64,000 nt of DNA from an uncultured Lachnospiraceae bacterium (lineage in GTDB: Bacteria > Bacillota > Clostridia > Lachnospirales > Lachnospiraceae), in the NCBI GenBank assembly GCA_902794825.1, contig CADBIU010000006.1, forward strand, positions 1-64,000, read 5' to 3'. Shown here piece after piece: positions 55,199 to 63,149 of this stretch (the stretch's first letter is position 1; each line of letters begins with the position of its first letter). A program made the translations under genes and the position numbers. The notes beneath the pieces were generated by a model. The model made no database searches, was not told the origin of the DNA, and worked only from the letters and a program-made list of their open reading frames with translations.

Positions 55199-55462
55199 TC
55201 AGTTGTGGCTGTTAAAAGCAGGAGGTTCCTCCTCGCCTTTCTTCCGCTCTCTCTCGATGACTCTGATCCATAGTTTGTAAGCCGTCATAAAAGAGGCGCC
55301 AAGGCCAAAAACTAAGCCCGGAAAATAGATCCAAAGTCCGAGCCCAACTCTTGAAGTAAGAAGGTAACAGGCGCCCATACAGATCAGCACAGGCATCACA
55401 AGAGATAGTCCGAGCTGTCCAAGCATGATCAGTCTCTGTGAAATGTTTACCCAGTCCTTCAT
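55199..55462 (-). CDS. AtpZ/AtpI-family small membrane protein
   Basis: 87 aa with two membrane helices (about 10-32 and 38-62) and a charged C-terminus (VIERERKKGEEEPP). The pattern Q-L-G-L-S-L-V-M-P-V and G-L-G-A-S-F-M-T-A-Y-K matches the AtpZ/AtpI family, in which helix-pair proteins accompany Na+ or H+ F-ATPases and may bind Mg2+. First gene of the operon, 88 bases after a promoter. Confidence 0.85.
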   Translation of the reverse strand: MKDWVNISQRLIMLGQLGLSLVMPVLICMGACYLLTSRVGLGLWIYFPGLVFGLGASFMTAYKLWIRVIERERKKGEEEPPAFNSHN

Positions 55463-55550
55463 TACTTTCCTCCCTGATTTACAGTTTAATCATACACTTT
55501 TTCAAACCATGTGACAATTGGATTTTGGCACTTTGACGAAGGTTTGTTAA

Positions 55551-55580
55551 TTTATACACAAAATATACAATTATTCACAA
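55551..55580 (-). promoter_or_regulatory. Likely promoter of the ATP synthase operon
   Basis: On the minus strand TTGTGA (55580-55575), an 18-base spacer and TATAAA (55556-55551) form a reasonable sigma-A promoter 88 bases before the AtpZ-like start. The stretch 55581-55740 is AT-rich, without a gene that I can see. Confidence 0.5.
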
Positions 55581-55740
55581 TCGCACTTTTTTCGTCACTG
55601 ATGACAGAAAATGTCACAATGCTTTTTCCTTCATAGTTTTCCAAAGACAGAATATCAAAATTAGTGAATAATAATTTAGATGTTCTTTATCCGTATGAAT
55701 CATTCGTGAATAATACAGATCACCAAGATCTGGCATCTTC

Positions 55741-56341
55741 TCAGCGGCAGAATGCGGATTTTGTGCGAACACTCTTCCTTAGGCCTTTCTGCGGGGGTGG
55801 AAGCGCTTAGACAGTGTTTCCGTCATGAAATATCTTGAGCTCGATGAGTGCTATATCGGGATCGAAGATAATAAGCAGGACGCCATCGACAATTTCAACA
55901 AACTGTTTGCCGGACAGGGAATCGCGAACATGCGCACCTTCCCTCTGAAGGCGAGCTACCCTAAAGGTGCGGAACGTGTCCTGATCTACGAAGTGACAGG
56001 CAAGACCTGCAATGCGGGCGTACTTCCCGCAGATCTTGGATGCATCGTATCCAACGTGACTTCTATCGCTTTTTTGGGGCAATATCTAAAGGATGGCGTT
56101 CCGCTTATCAAAAAGCGCATGACGGTCGACGGCGACGCCGTTAACCGGCCCAAGTATCGATCATGAAAAGTGTAAGAGATGCGGTATGTGCGTAGTGAAG
56201 TGTCCTACAGGCGCTATTCAGGACTTGATCCATACGCCCGAGCAGCTCTAGAGGATCAAAAAGAGCGTTGCCGGAATGGAGGCAAAGGAAGCTGAGAAGA
56301 GAAAACAGGCTGCTCTTGAGGCAGCTGCTGAGAAAGCATGA
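55741..56341 (+). pseudogene. Fused remnants of rnfC and rnfB (deleted rnf operon)
   Basis: Reading plus from 55741 gives AAEC (compare the NAAECEPY of RnfC), an in-frame TAG at about 55780, then MKYLELDECYIGIEDNKQDA, YPKGAERVLIYEVTG, LPADLGCIVSNV and TVDGDAV, a clear RnfC core. At about 56150 the frame shifts and continues as IDHEKCKRCGMCVVKCPTGA, a ferredoxin-type 4Fe-4S end followed by TPEQL, a TAG, and a helical Ala/Glu/Lys tail, resembling the C-terminus of RnfB. In clostridia the operon order is rnfCDGEAB, so one deletion from inside rnfC to inside rnfB explains the structure. Two stop codons and a frameshift make it non-functional. Confidence 0.85.
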
Positions 56342-56370
56342 CTTTTCTGTATTAAATCTAAAACCTGAAA

Positions 56371-56395
56371 AAAGGCTGCCGGCGAGGCAGCCTTT
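56371..56395. terminator. Bidirectional terminator after rnf remnant
   Basis: aaaggctgcc (56371-56380) pairs with ggcagccttt (56386-56395) with A-rich and T-rich flanks on both sides (gaaaaaagg; ccttttttgt). It is the retained terminator of the lost rnf operon and also ends the Gx-transporter gene. Confidence 0.9.
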
Positions 56396-56401
56396 TTTGT
56401 T

Positions 56402-56947
56402 CTACATAAACAGTTTGGCAGGCAGCCTTTGGATGAGAATGTACGCTCCTATCCCAACAATAATCCCGGCAGCCATTCCCGAGAGGATGAGGACAGGCAT
56501 ATAATGGATGAGCTGCGGCCCGGAGATCGCAAAAATAGCCACGCAGAGCTGTCCCAGATTGTGAAAGACGCCCCCGGCCATACTTACTCCCAGGATTGAG
56601 AATTTGTCTGTCTTTTTCAAAAGAAGCATGATGATAAAACTGACGCAGCTTCCTGCAAGCGAATAGAGCGCTGCGAACAGGCCGCTGAAAAGAAGGCCTG
56701 CAAGCGCCACGCGGATCAGGTTTACGGCAAACGCGTACCGCTCATCCATGCGATACAGCAGGACCAGCGGGACAAGATTCGCAAGCCCGAGTTTGACGCC
56801 CGGAACGCCTGCGTTAAAGGGAAAAAGCACTTCCACATATGAAAAGATAAGTGCGAGGGCTGCAAGAAGCCCTGTCAGAGCCACTCTTCTCGTGACAGAT
56901 TGCTGTCTACCGGATTGTTCATTTGGCGATGGCGTCGACGACTTCAT
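56402..56947 (-). CDS. Gx transporter-family membrane protein (heptaprenyl diphosphate synthase component I-like)
   Basis: 181 aa from ATG 56947 (MKSSTPSPNEQ), chosen because GGAGGTGGAGAGA precedes it; an ATG 27 bases upstream has no site. Six membrane segments. VALTGLLAALALIFSYVE, PGVKLGLANLVPLVLLY, LFSGLFAALYSLAGSCVSF and GVFHNLGQLCVA are characteristic of the ECF-S-like Gx family annotated as heptaprenyl diphosphate synthase subunit I. It overlaps the NusG-II gene by 29 bases. In clostridia this pair sits beside Rnf and flavoprotein genes, which are remnants here. Confidence 0.88.
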   Translation of the reverse strand: MKSSTPSPNEQSGRQQSVTRRVALTGLLAALALIFSYVEVLFPFNAGVPGVKLGLANLVPLVLLYRMDERYAFAVNLIRVALAGLLFSGLFAALYSLAGSCVSFIIMLLLKKTDKFSILGVSMAGGVFHNLGQLCVAIFAISGPQLIHYMPVLILSGMAAGIIVGIGAYILIQRLPAKLFM

Positions 56948-57311
56948 TCTCTCCACCTCCTTCCCCGTTGCCAATGATCTCTACGATCACATAGTTTGGC
57001 AGACAGACAATAATCTCTCCTGCCCTGGAAATCTTCCCGGTATTGACGCAGATCTGATTTTTGCAGTCTGAATACTTCATGTAAACTGATTTGTTCTGTA
57101 TGGATATGATATTTAAGTGTCCGTCACGTTCGACCTCAATATCAATATCTTTTTCGAGCGGATAAATACCGACCACTTCTTCCCGATAAATGACCCTCAC
57201 TTTCTGTCCGTCGCCGGAGGGCCTCACCAGAGGCGCGGCTGCGATCAGTGCCGCAATTGCCAAAAAAGAGAAAAAGAGCAGAAAATCCGCTTTTCGTAAA
57301 GATGCAATCAT
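56919..57311 (-). CDS. NusG domain II-containing exported protein
   Basis: 130 aa. One N-terminal membrane helix (FLLFFSFLAIAALIAAA) and then a small beta domain (VVGIYPLEKDIDIEVERDG, SDCKNQICVNTGKISRAGE, IVCLPNYVIVEIIG), matching the NusG-II/DUF1312-type pattern with the D-C-x-N-x-x-C-x-x-x-G motif. Function is unknown. It is coupled by ATGA overlap to the end of an upstream reading frame and by a 29-base overlap to the Gx gene. Confidence 0.88.
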   Translation of the reverse strand: MIASLRKADFLLFFSFLAIAALIAAAPLVRPSGDGQKVRVIYREEVVGIYPLEKDIDIEVERDGHLNIISIQNKSVYMKYSDCKNQICVNTGKISRAGEIIVCLPNYVIVEIIGNGEGGGENEVVDAIAK

Positions 57312-57430
57312 ATAGTGGCCTCAAGTCTTTTGTCAGGCAGTATCTGCAGCATATAACTGCCGAGTATTTTGCCTGTAGTCCTATCGTCAAAAAACAGGGG
57401 GGATATGTTCCCCCCTGGATTTCATTACTA
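57308..57430 (-). pseudogene. Possible C-terminal remnant of a gene upstream of NusG-II
   Basis: In the frame ending TGA at 57308, about 38 codons read NPGGNISPLFFDDRTTGK and then ILGSYMLQILPDKRLEATI before overlapping the NusG-II start as ATGA. The tight coupling looks like a real gene end, but there is no start and a stop lies just upstream. It may be the stub of a deleted gene. I cannot name the family. Confidence 0.3.
57388..57417 (-). terminator. Strong G/C-stem terminator after flavoprotein remnant
   Basis: cagggggg (57395-57402) pairs with cccccctg (57410-57417) and the minus-strand 3' side is TTTTTTGAC. It terminates minus-strand transcription from the flavoprotein remnant 90 bases downstream of its stop. 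Confidence 0.75.
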
Positions 57431-57505
57431 CTGTGAAGATCCGGCATCTGCCGGAAACATGCACTGTCGGGTTATTGAACCTGAAGCTGATCCTTTACAT
57501 TAGGA

Positions 57506-58012
57506 TCAGGCAGCATCAGGCACAGTTTCCTCCTCTGCAGGGGCTTCCTCCTCTGCAGGTTCCTCAGCTGCTTCCTTCTCCGGTGCAGCTTCCGTGCCGG
57601 ACAATCCGTTGCACCATTCGACGGCGCTTGCGCTTGAGATTCTTCCAAAGACTACGATATCCGCTACCGCGTTGCCGCCCAGACGGTTGCCGCCGCGGAC
57701 ACTCTCCGTGATCAGCATGCTGGTCTTCTGCTCTACAGTCGGATGAAGCTGGATCTGATCGACATCGACGAGGTCAGCACCGACTGCCTGAGCCATAACG
57801 ATGCCGTCACCCATGATTCTTGGCGCGCTGGTAGTAACCGTTCCCTCAAGGTCTTCGCGGTATCTGACGATCATTTCCTGATTGTTGCCGAAGCCGCCAG
57901 TAGCAAGGATCACTGCCTTTGAGTGGATCGTGTAATATGTATCATCGCTCTCCGCCAGGATACCGTTTACTGTACCTTCAAGAGACAAAAGATCCGTAGC
58001 TTTGGTATTATA
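57506..58012 (-). pseudogene. Condensed fumarate reductase/flavocytochrome c-like flavoprotein remnant
   Basis: The homologous reading starts near TKATDLL (about 58010) and includes SKAVILATGGFGNNQEM, GDGIVMAQAVGADLVD and QLHPTV, from the FAD-binding and capping parts of FrdA-like proteins. It runs to LITESVRG and then joins directly to GNRLGGNAVADIVVFGRI, which in intact proteins lies more than a hundred residues further on. It ends in an Ala/Glu-rich tail. The N-terminal FAD-binding Rossmann start (GxGxxG) is also missing. At least two deletions have occurred; an ATG is absent (only TTG). A TTGACA (58134-58129) with TAGTAT 19 bases on may be its old promoter. Confidence 0.8.
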
Positions 58013-58130
58013 GGCCGGAGGTATGCAGCACCAAAAATTCCGGCAGTTTTACGTGTTCCGGAAACTGCACGGATGCGGGGGGTATTTGGCGCATCTACAC
58101 AAAATACTATCACAAACTGCAAATGCCATG

Positions 58131-59501
58131 TCAAGACTTGCTAAAAAGTACTATAGTTTCGACGTTCGCAGTCCAGGGAAACTGATCGACGCAGATCCCG
58201 CGCACCGGTCTGTATCCGGCTTCAGTAAAGGAGGGGAAATCCCTTGCAAGGCTTGTGGGTTTACATGATATGTATAGTATCTGTTCCACGCCATATCCCA
58301 GGATCTTGGGAAGCGCTTTCGGGTGCACCCCGTCTCTAGGCGGGTCGAGAATGATCAGATCCGGCTTTACTTCGATCTCATCCAGGACCTTAAGCACATC
58401 TCCGGCAATAAATTCGCAGTTGCCTATTCCGTTCCTTTTCGCGTTCTCCGCAGCTGCCTCCACAGCTTCTTCTACGATCTCCACGCCGATCACCTTTTCC
58501 GAAACAGGCGCCATGAGCTGGGAGATCGTCCCGGTTCCGCAGTACAGATCGTACACTACGCCTTTCTTCATGCCGGCTTCTGTCAGGAATTTTCTGGCGG
58601 TGTCATAGAGGACCTCCGCGCCCCGGCTGTTTGTCTGGAAAAACGAGAAAGGAGTGACTTTAAACTCCAGCCCCAGAAGTGTCTCTGTGAAATAATCCCT
58701 TCCGTAAAGGATTTCAGTTCCGTCATCTTTGATCACATCCGCAACTGCATCGTTAACTGTATGCAGAATTCCGACAATGGAGCCTTCCATTTCCAGTTCC
58801 ATAAGCATCGAGGCAAAATCCTGAAGATCATATTGTTCTTGCGAAGTCGTCACAAGATCGATCAGAATTTCTCCCGTATTGACCGCTTTGCGCACCAGAA
58901 GATGTCTCAGGTACCCCGTGTGACGGAGCCTGTGGAAGAAAGAAGCTCCCTTCTCTTCCCAGTATGTCCTTACTGCTGCCATTATTTTTCTGTAGTCCGC
59001 ATCCACGATCACGCAGGGATCCGCATTTACAATATCGTAGAAGCTTCCCCGCTTGTGCATTCCAAGCGCCAGGGGACCTTCCTTAAAAGAGTCACCGAAG
59101 GAAAACTCCATTTTGTTGCGGTAGCCGTATACGTCCGGGCTCCCCAGGATTCCGTGAAACCAGTCCATGGAACATCCTTCAGGCATAGCTTCCTTAAGAA
59201 GTTCACGAACCTGCCCTTCCTTGATCCTGCACTGTTCTTCATATGGAAGACACAAATAAGTGCATCCTCCGCATACGCCGAATACCGGGCAGGGAATCTC
59301 ACGTTCAAGAGGCGATCTCTCGAGGACGGAGATCAGCGCCGCTTCAGCTTTTCCTTTTCTCTTTTTATTGATCCGGGCCTGTACTTTCTGGCCTGTTATC
59401 GCGTTTTTGACAACGCAGATACCCTCCCCGGTCTCAACGATACCTTTATTGGGAAATTTCACTTCCCGGACAACGCCTTCGATCAGGTCTCCTTTTTTCA
59501 A
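58131..59501 (-). CDS. 23S rRNA (uracil-5-)-methyltransferase, RlmD/RumA family
   Basis: 456 aa. N-terminal TRAM domain (LIEGVVREVKFPNKGIVETG), the iron-sulfur Cys set PCPVFGVCGGC with a later C, SAM motif VYDLYCGTGTISQLMA, LILDPPRDGVHP and the catalytic Cys in YISCKPTSLARD, ending VDQFPWTANVETIVLF. It methylates uridines in 23S rRNA (U1939 or U747 equivalents). Clostridial paralogues differ in target, so rlmD versus rlmCD is not decided. Confidence 0.94.
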   Translation of the reverse strand: MKKGDLIEGVVREVKFPNKGIVETGEGICVVKNAITGQKVQARINKKRKGKAEAALISVLERSPLEREIPCPVFGVCGGCTYLCLPYEEQCRIKEGQVRELLKEAMPEGCSMDWFHGILGSPDVYGYRNKMEFSFGDSFKEGPLALGMHKRGSFYDIVNADPCVIVDADYRKIMAAVRTYWEEKGASFFHRLRHTGYLRHLLVRKAVNTGEILIDLVTTSQEQYDLQDFASMLMELEMEGSIVGILHTVNDAVADVIKDDGTEILYGRDYFTETLLGLEFKVTPFSFFQTNSRGAEVLYDTARKFLTEAGMKKGVVYDLYCGTGTISQLMAPVSEKVIGVEIVEEAVEAAAENAKRNGIGNCEFIAGDVLKVLDEIEVKPDLIILDPPRDGVHPKALPKILGYGVEQILYISCKPTSLARDFPSFTEAGYRPVRGICVDQFPWTANVETIVLFSKS

Positions 59502-59557
59502 AGCCTCTCTCCTTCCCGAATAAACCGGCTCTCAACTCTCCGGCATAAATAATAAAC

Positions 59558-59584
59558 GGCAGTCCGGCAGAATGCCGGGCTGCC
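59558..59584 (-). terminator. Hairpin after Asp-rich membrane protein gene
   Basis: ggcagtccggca (59558-59569) pairs with tgccgggctgcc (59573-59584) with one mismatch. The minus-strand side is followed by GTTTATTATTT. It lies about 60 bases past the Asp-rich gene. Confidence 0.6.
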
Positions 59585-59642
59585 CTTAATATCAGCCTGT
59601 TTAAGACTAACGATCGATCATTATACTGCGCCTTAAATCCGC

Positions 59643-59894
59643 TTACGCTTCAGCGGCCGCAGCTTCCTCATCCTCAAAATCGTCGTCGAAATCATCGTCA
59701 AAATCGTCATCGTCGAAATCATCGTCGTCGTCATAATCGTCAAAATAGTCCGGCGTGAGAAAACGATAGATGCCGTAAGCAATGAGCGCAAGAGCTGCGA
59801 TCGCTCCGATCACCGCAAGAATTGTAACGACAGGGATCTTCTTTTCCTCAGCTCTTACCGCGTCAATCAGTTCCTGTAACTTATCTCTTGTCAT
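59643..59894 (-). CDS. Small membrane protein with Asp-rich tail
   Basis: 83 aa. An N-terminal charged helix (TRDKLQELIDAVRAEEKKI), one membrane helix (VVTILAVIGAIAALALIAYG), then FLTPDYFDDYD and an almost pure Asp/Glu/Phe tail of about 25 residues ending EEAAAAEA. The ribosome site GGGAGGAACAC is good. Similar small acidic membrane proteins are seen near pcrA in clostridia as far as I recall, with unknown function. The tail could bind cations or a basic partner. Confidence 0.8.
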   Translation of the reverse strand: MTRDKLQELIDAVRAEEKKIPVVTILAVIGAIAALALIAYGIYRFLTPDYFDDYDDDDDFDDDDFDDDFDDDFEDEEAAAAEA

Positions 59895-60040
59895 TTGTTG
59901 TGTTCCTCCCAGTGCTTTATAAAAACAATACAGATAGTTTTTGCTGCTATCAATAATATACCACTAACATCCGTGCATTTCCACCGTTTCCGTTTCGTTC
60001 ACATAAGTTTCAAAATCATTCCGAAACGCAGAGTGAGCAC

Positions 60041-62449
60041 TCAGCACTTTACAAGTCTGGCAAAAGCAGCCATCATGACCTTCTGTCCGTAATCATCAAA
60101 CACAACCGTCACCTTATAATCCCTCGGTCCCTCTTCGATCGCCTTAACAGTGCCCTCGCCATATTTGACATGGCGGACTCTGTCGCCTTCCCGGTAGTCC
60201 GGTCTTGAGGCCTTGGCAGGCATACCTTTCTGCAGGGATGAAAGGCCGCTCCCCGAGCCCGACATTCTAGCAATATATGGCTTCTTTGACTCATCTGTGG
60301 ACGGCTTTTTATAGACTGCTTTCAGTCTGGGGCGTGAGCTCCTTGTGCCCGTATTCACTCCCGGGCTGCCCTTTTCGCCTGTCGCGCTGCTGCCTGAATA
60401 CCTGTCAGGGAATCGGCTCCCGCCAAAAGATTCCTCTCTGAACAGGTTCCCGCCAAAAGATTCCTCTCTGAACGGATTTCTCGAAAACGAGCTTGTTCCG
60501 AAGGGACTTAAGGCCTCTGTCCCGTCGATCAGTTCTTCCGGGATCTCTGTCAAAAATCTGCTGGCGGGGTTGTAGTGTACTTCGCCTCGCAGCATGCGCG
60601 TTCTGCAATATGTCAGTGTCAGATCGTCCTTTGCCCTCGTTATTCCAACATATGCAAGCCGCCGCTCCTCTTCCTCGGCTTCATCATCGATACTGTTAAG
60701 CGCCATCGAACTGGGAAAGACGCCGTCCTCCATACCGGTGAGATAGACATGGGGAAATTCAAGTCCCTTGGCGCTGTGCAGAGTCATCAGAAGGACGCGG
60801 TCCTTATCATCCCCCGTCTCGTCGATGGCTGACACCAGAGCGACCTCCTCCAGAAAACCGGCAAGGGTAGGTTCCTCTGCGTTTTCCTCATAGTCCGTGA
60901 TCTTACTTACAAGTTCATCTACATTGGAAATCCTGTCCTCTCCGTCCTCGTCGTCCGAATCCCTCAGATATGCATCATACTCTGTCTTAACGATGATATG
61001 GCGCAGAAGTTCCGAGAGTCTGTTATTTCCGGCAAATTCCCTAAATTCCCGGATGAGGCTGACAAAACTCTCTATTTTGCCAGTGCTCCTTCCGATTGAA
61101 GTGATGTTCCTGCATCTCTCCATCGCTTCGAAAAAAGTGATGTCACGGCTCACGGCGTAATCGGCGATCCGGCTGATCGTTGTCTGACCGATACCACGTC
61201 TGGGGACATTGAGGATCCGGCGCACCGCGATCTCGTCCTGACCGTTTTCCACAGTCTTTAAATAGGCGATCATGTCACGGATCTCTCTGCGGTCGTAGAA
61301 ATTCGTGCCGCCGACCACATTGTAGGGAACAGAAGCGAGTACGAACCTCTCCTCCAGCGCTCTTGCCTGCGCGTTAGTCCTGTACAGTACCGCGAAATCT
61401 CCGTAATGCAGGTCTCTTTCTCTTCTGCATTTTTCTTCAATATCCTCCGCCACGAAAGCCGCCTCGTCTCTCGCGGTATCAAATACACGCACATGAATCT
61501 TTTCTCCCGCGCCCTTGTCCGTCCACAGAGATTTGTCTTTGCGGCCGGTATTGTTGCGGATCACGGCGTTCGCGGCGTCAAGAACATTCTGCGTGGACCT
61601 GTAATTCTGTTCCAGCTTTACAACAAAAGCGTCGGGATAGACCTTTTCAAAATCCAGAATGTTGCGGATATTAGCTCCCCGGAATCTGTAGATGGACTGA
61701 TCGTCGTCGCCGACGACGCACAGATTTCTGTATTTGCCGGCAAGGAGCCTTACAAGTTCAAACTGCGCGTTATTGGTGTCCTGATACTCGTCCACCATGA
61801 TATAGCGGAAACGGTTCTGATAGATTCCCAAAACTTCATCATGGGAGTGGAACAGTTCAACAGTCAGCATGAGAAGATCGTCAAAGTCAACTGCGTTGTT
61901 TTTGCGGAGCCTCTTCTGATATTCGTCATACGCGTCCGCGATCCTCTTGCTGCGAAAGCTCACGCCGGTATTTTCTTCTCTGTACTGAAGGGGCGTGATC
62001 AACTCATTCTTGGCTGAGGAGATCTCCGAGAGTATCTCCCTCTCCCTGAGATCCTTGGTATCGATCTTAAGATATTTGCAGACTTCCTTCATCAGGGTCT
62101 TCTGGTCATCGGTGTCGTAGATCGTAAACGAAGACTCGTATCCCAGAAGGTCGATGTGACGGCGCAGGATCCGGACACACATGGAATGGAACGTGGAGAT
62201 CCAGACGCTCTCGGCACCAAAGCCTATCAGGTTATCAACTCTCTCGCGCATCTCTCCCGCGGCCTTGTTGGTAAAAGTGATCGCAAGAATATTCCAGGGG
62301 TTCACGCCGCACTCATCCATAAGATAAGCGATCCTGTGGGTGATCACCCTGGTCTTTCCGCTGCCGGCGCCGGCCAGGATCAGGACCGGTCCCTCAGTCC
62401 TTTTTACGGCCTCCGCCTGCTCTTTATTTAAATTGTCATAAATGGACAT
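60041..62449 (-). CDS. pcrA: UvrD/PcrA-type ATP-dependent DNA helicase
   Basis: 802 aa. SF1A helicase: Q-motif NLNKEQAEAV, Walker A AGAGSGKT, DEYQDTN (motif II), VVGDDDQSIYRFRGA (motif III), TLHSAKGLEFPHVYL (motif V) and YVGITRAKDDL (motif VI). The C-terminal Tudor-like domain RVRHVKYGEGTVKAI, FDDYGQKVMM is the RNA-polymerase-binding module of PcrA. A variable linker has a short duplicated REESFGGNLF/REESFGGSRF. It removes RecA and works in repair and replication. Confidence 0.97.
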   Translation of the reverse strand: MSIYDNLNKEQAEAVKRTEGPVLILAGAGSGKTRVITHRIAYLMDECGVNPWNILAITFTNKAAGEMRERVDNLIGFGAESVWISTFHSMCVRILRRHIDLLGYESSFTIYDTDDQKTLMKEVCKYLKIDTKDLREREILSEISSAKNELITPLQYREENTGVSFRSKRIADAYDEYQKRLRKNNAVDFDDLLMLTVELFHSHDEVLGIYQNRFRYIMVDEYQDTNNAQFELVRLLAGKYRNLCVVGDDDQSIYRFRGANIRNILDFEKVYPDAFVVKLEQNYRSTQNVLDAANAVIRNNTGRKDKSLWTDKGAGEKIHVRVFDTARDEAAFVAEDIEEKCRRERDLHYGDFAVLYRTNAQARALEERFVLASVPYNVVGGTNFYDRREIRDMIAYLKTVENGQDEIAVRRILNVPRRGIGQTTISRIADYAVSRDITFFEAMERCRNITSIGRSTGKIESFVSLIREFREFAGNNRLSELLRHIIVKTEYDAYLRDSDDEDGEDRISNVDELVSKITDYEENAEEPTLAGFLEEVALVSAIDETGDDKDRVLLMTLHSAKGLEFPHVYLTGMEDGVFPSSMALNSIDDEAEEEERRLAYVGITRAKDDLTLTYCRTRMLRGEVHYNPASRFLTEIPEELIDGTEALSPFGTSSFSRNPFREESFGGNLFREESFGGSRFPDRYSGSSATGEKGSPGVNTGTRSSRPRLKAVYKKPSTDESKKPYIARMSGSGSGLSSLQKGMPAKASRPDYREGDRVRHVKYGEGTVKAIEEGPRDYKVTVVFDDYGQKVMMAAFARLVKC

Positions 62450-62489
62450 AAACAGTAATCCTTATCAGTCTATTTGATCGTAAACAGTT

Positions 62490-63149
62490 TCATGTCTTTG
62501 TTCTGCTATTCCTTCCGGAATCGGTAACTCCCGGCGTCTCATCCAGAAGTTTTTCGATCAGGAGCTTTCTCAGGTATATATCCGCGCTGAGCTGGCAGAT
62601 CACATTGAATCTTCGGAGCATTTCGCGGTCTTCCTCCGGCGCGCTCATAAACGCGTTGTCCGTCTCATCAAGGATCTTTTCAACTTCCTCCGGAAAGCGC
62701 TCCACATTCCTGCTGACATATCCGAACAATTCCGTATAGACGTCAGACATTGAATAGCGGTGCCTTTTGGCCGCCTGCTGTTCCGCCGATATAGTCGTAG
62801 GCTGTGCGTATTTGTCAGATACAGGTCCCACAATGCTGCGGATATCATCGATGGAGAGAAAGCTCTTCATGTAGTAAATGACCATCAGAAGGAGGATGTG
62901 GTCCCTGCCGTATTTCTTTTTCACCGGAGGGATCATAACCTTATTCTTGACGTAATTATTGACCATCGTTTTCGTCAGAATTTTATCTGCGTCCGATTTG
63001 CGGGCAGTCCTTCTCAGGCGCTCTCCGAGAAATGTCAGCACCTGGTCCATATAGAGGTCGATCGCGGGGATCTCATCCACGCGCGTGACCTTAAACCCCG
63101 CCAGGATCTTATTGACAATAAACTCCACGTCGCTTCGGGTACTCATCAT
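62490..63149 (-). CDS. DUF1836 domain protein
   Basis: 219 aa. A MerR-like helical start (TRKSDADKILTKTMVNNYVK; MIPPVKKKYGRDHILLLMVI; MKSFLSIDDIRSI) matches DUF1836, a putative DNA-binding family of Firmicutes. A C-terminal helical region follows. Its start overlaps the recN stop by one base, so the two are coupled; the role is unknown. Confidence 0.9.
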   Translation of the reverse strand: MMSTRSDVEFIVNKILAGFKVTRVDEIPAIDLYMDQVLTFLGERLRRTARKSDADKILTKTMVNNYVKNKVMIPPVKKKYGRDHILLLMVIYYMKSFLSIDDIRSIVGPVSDKYAQPTTISAEQQAAKRHRYSMSDVYTELFGYVSRNVERFPEEVEKILDETDNAFMSAPEEDREMLRRFNVICQLSADIYLRKLLIEKLLDETPGVTDSGRNSRTKT

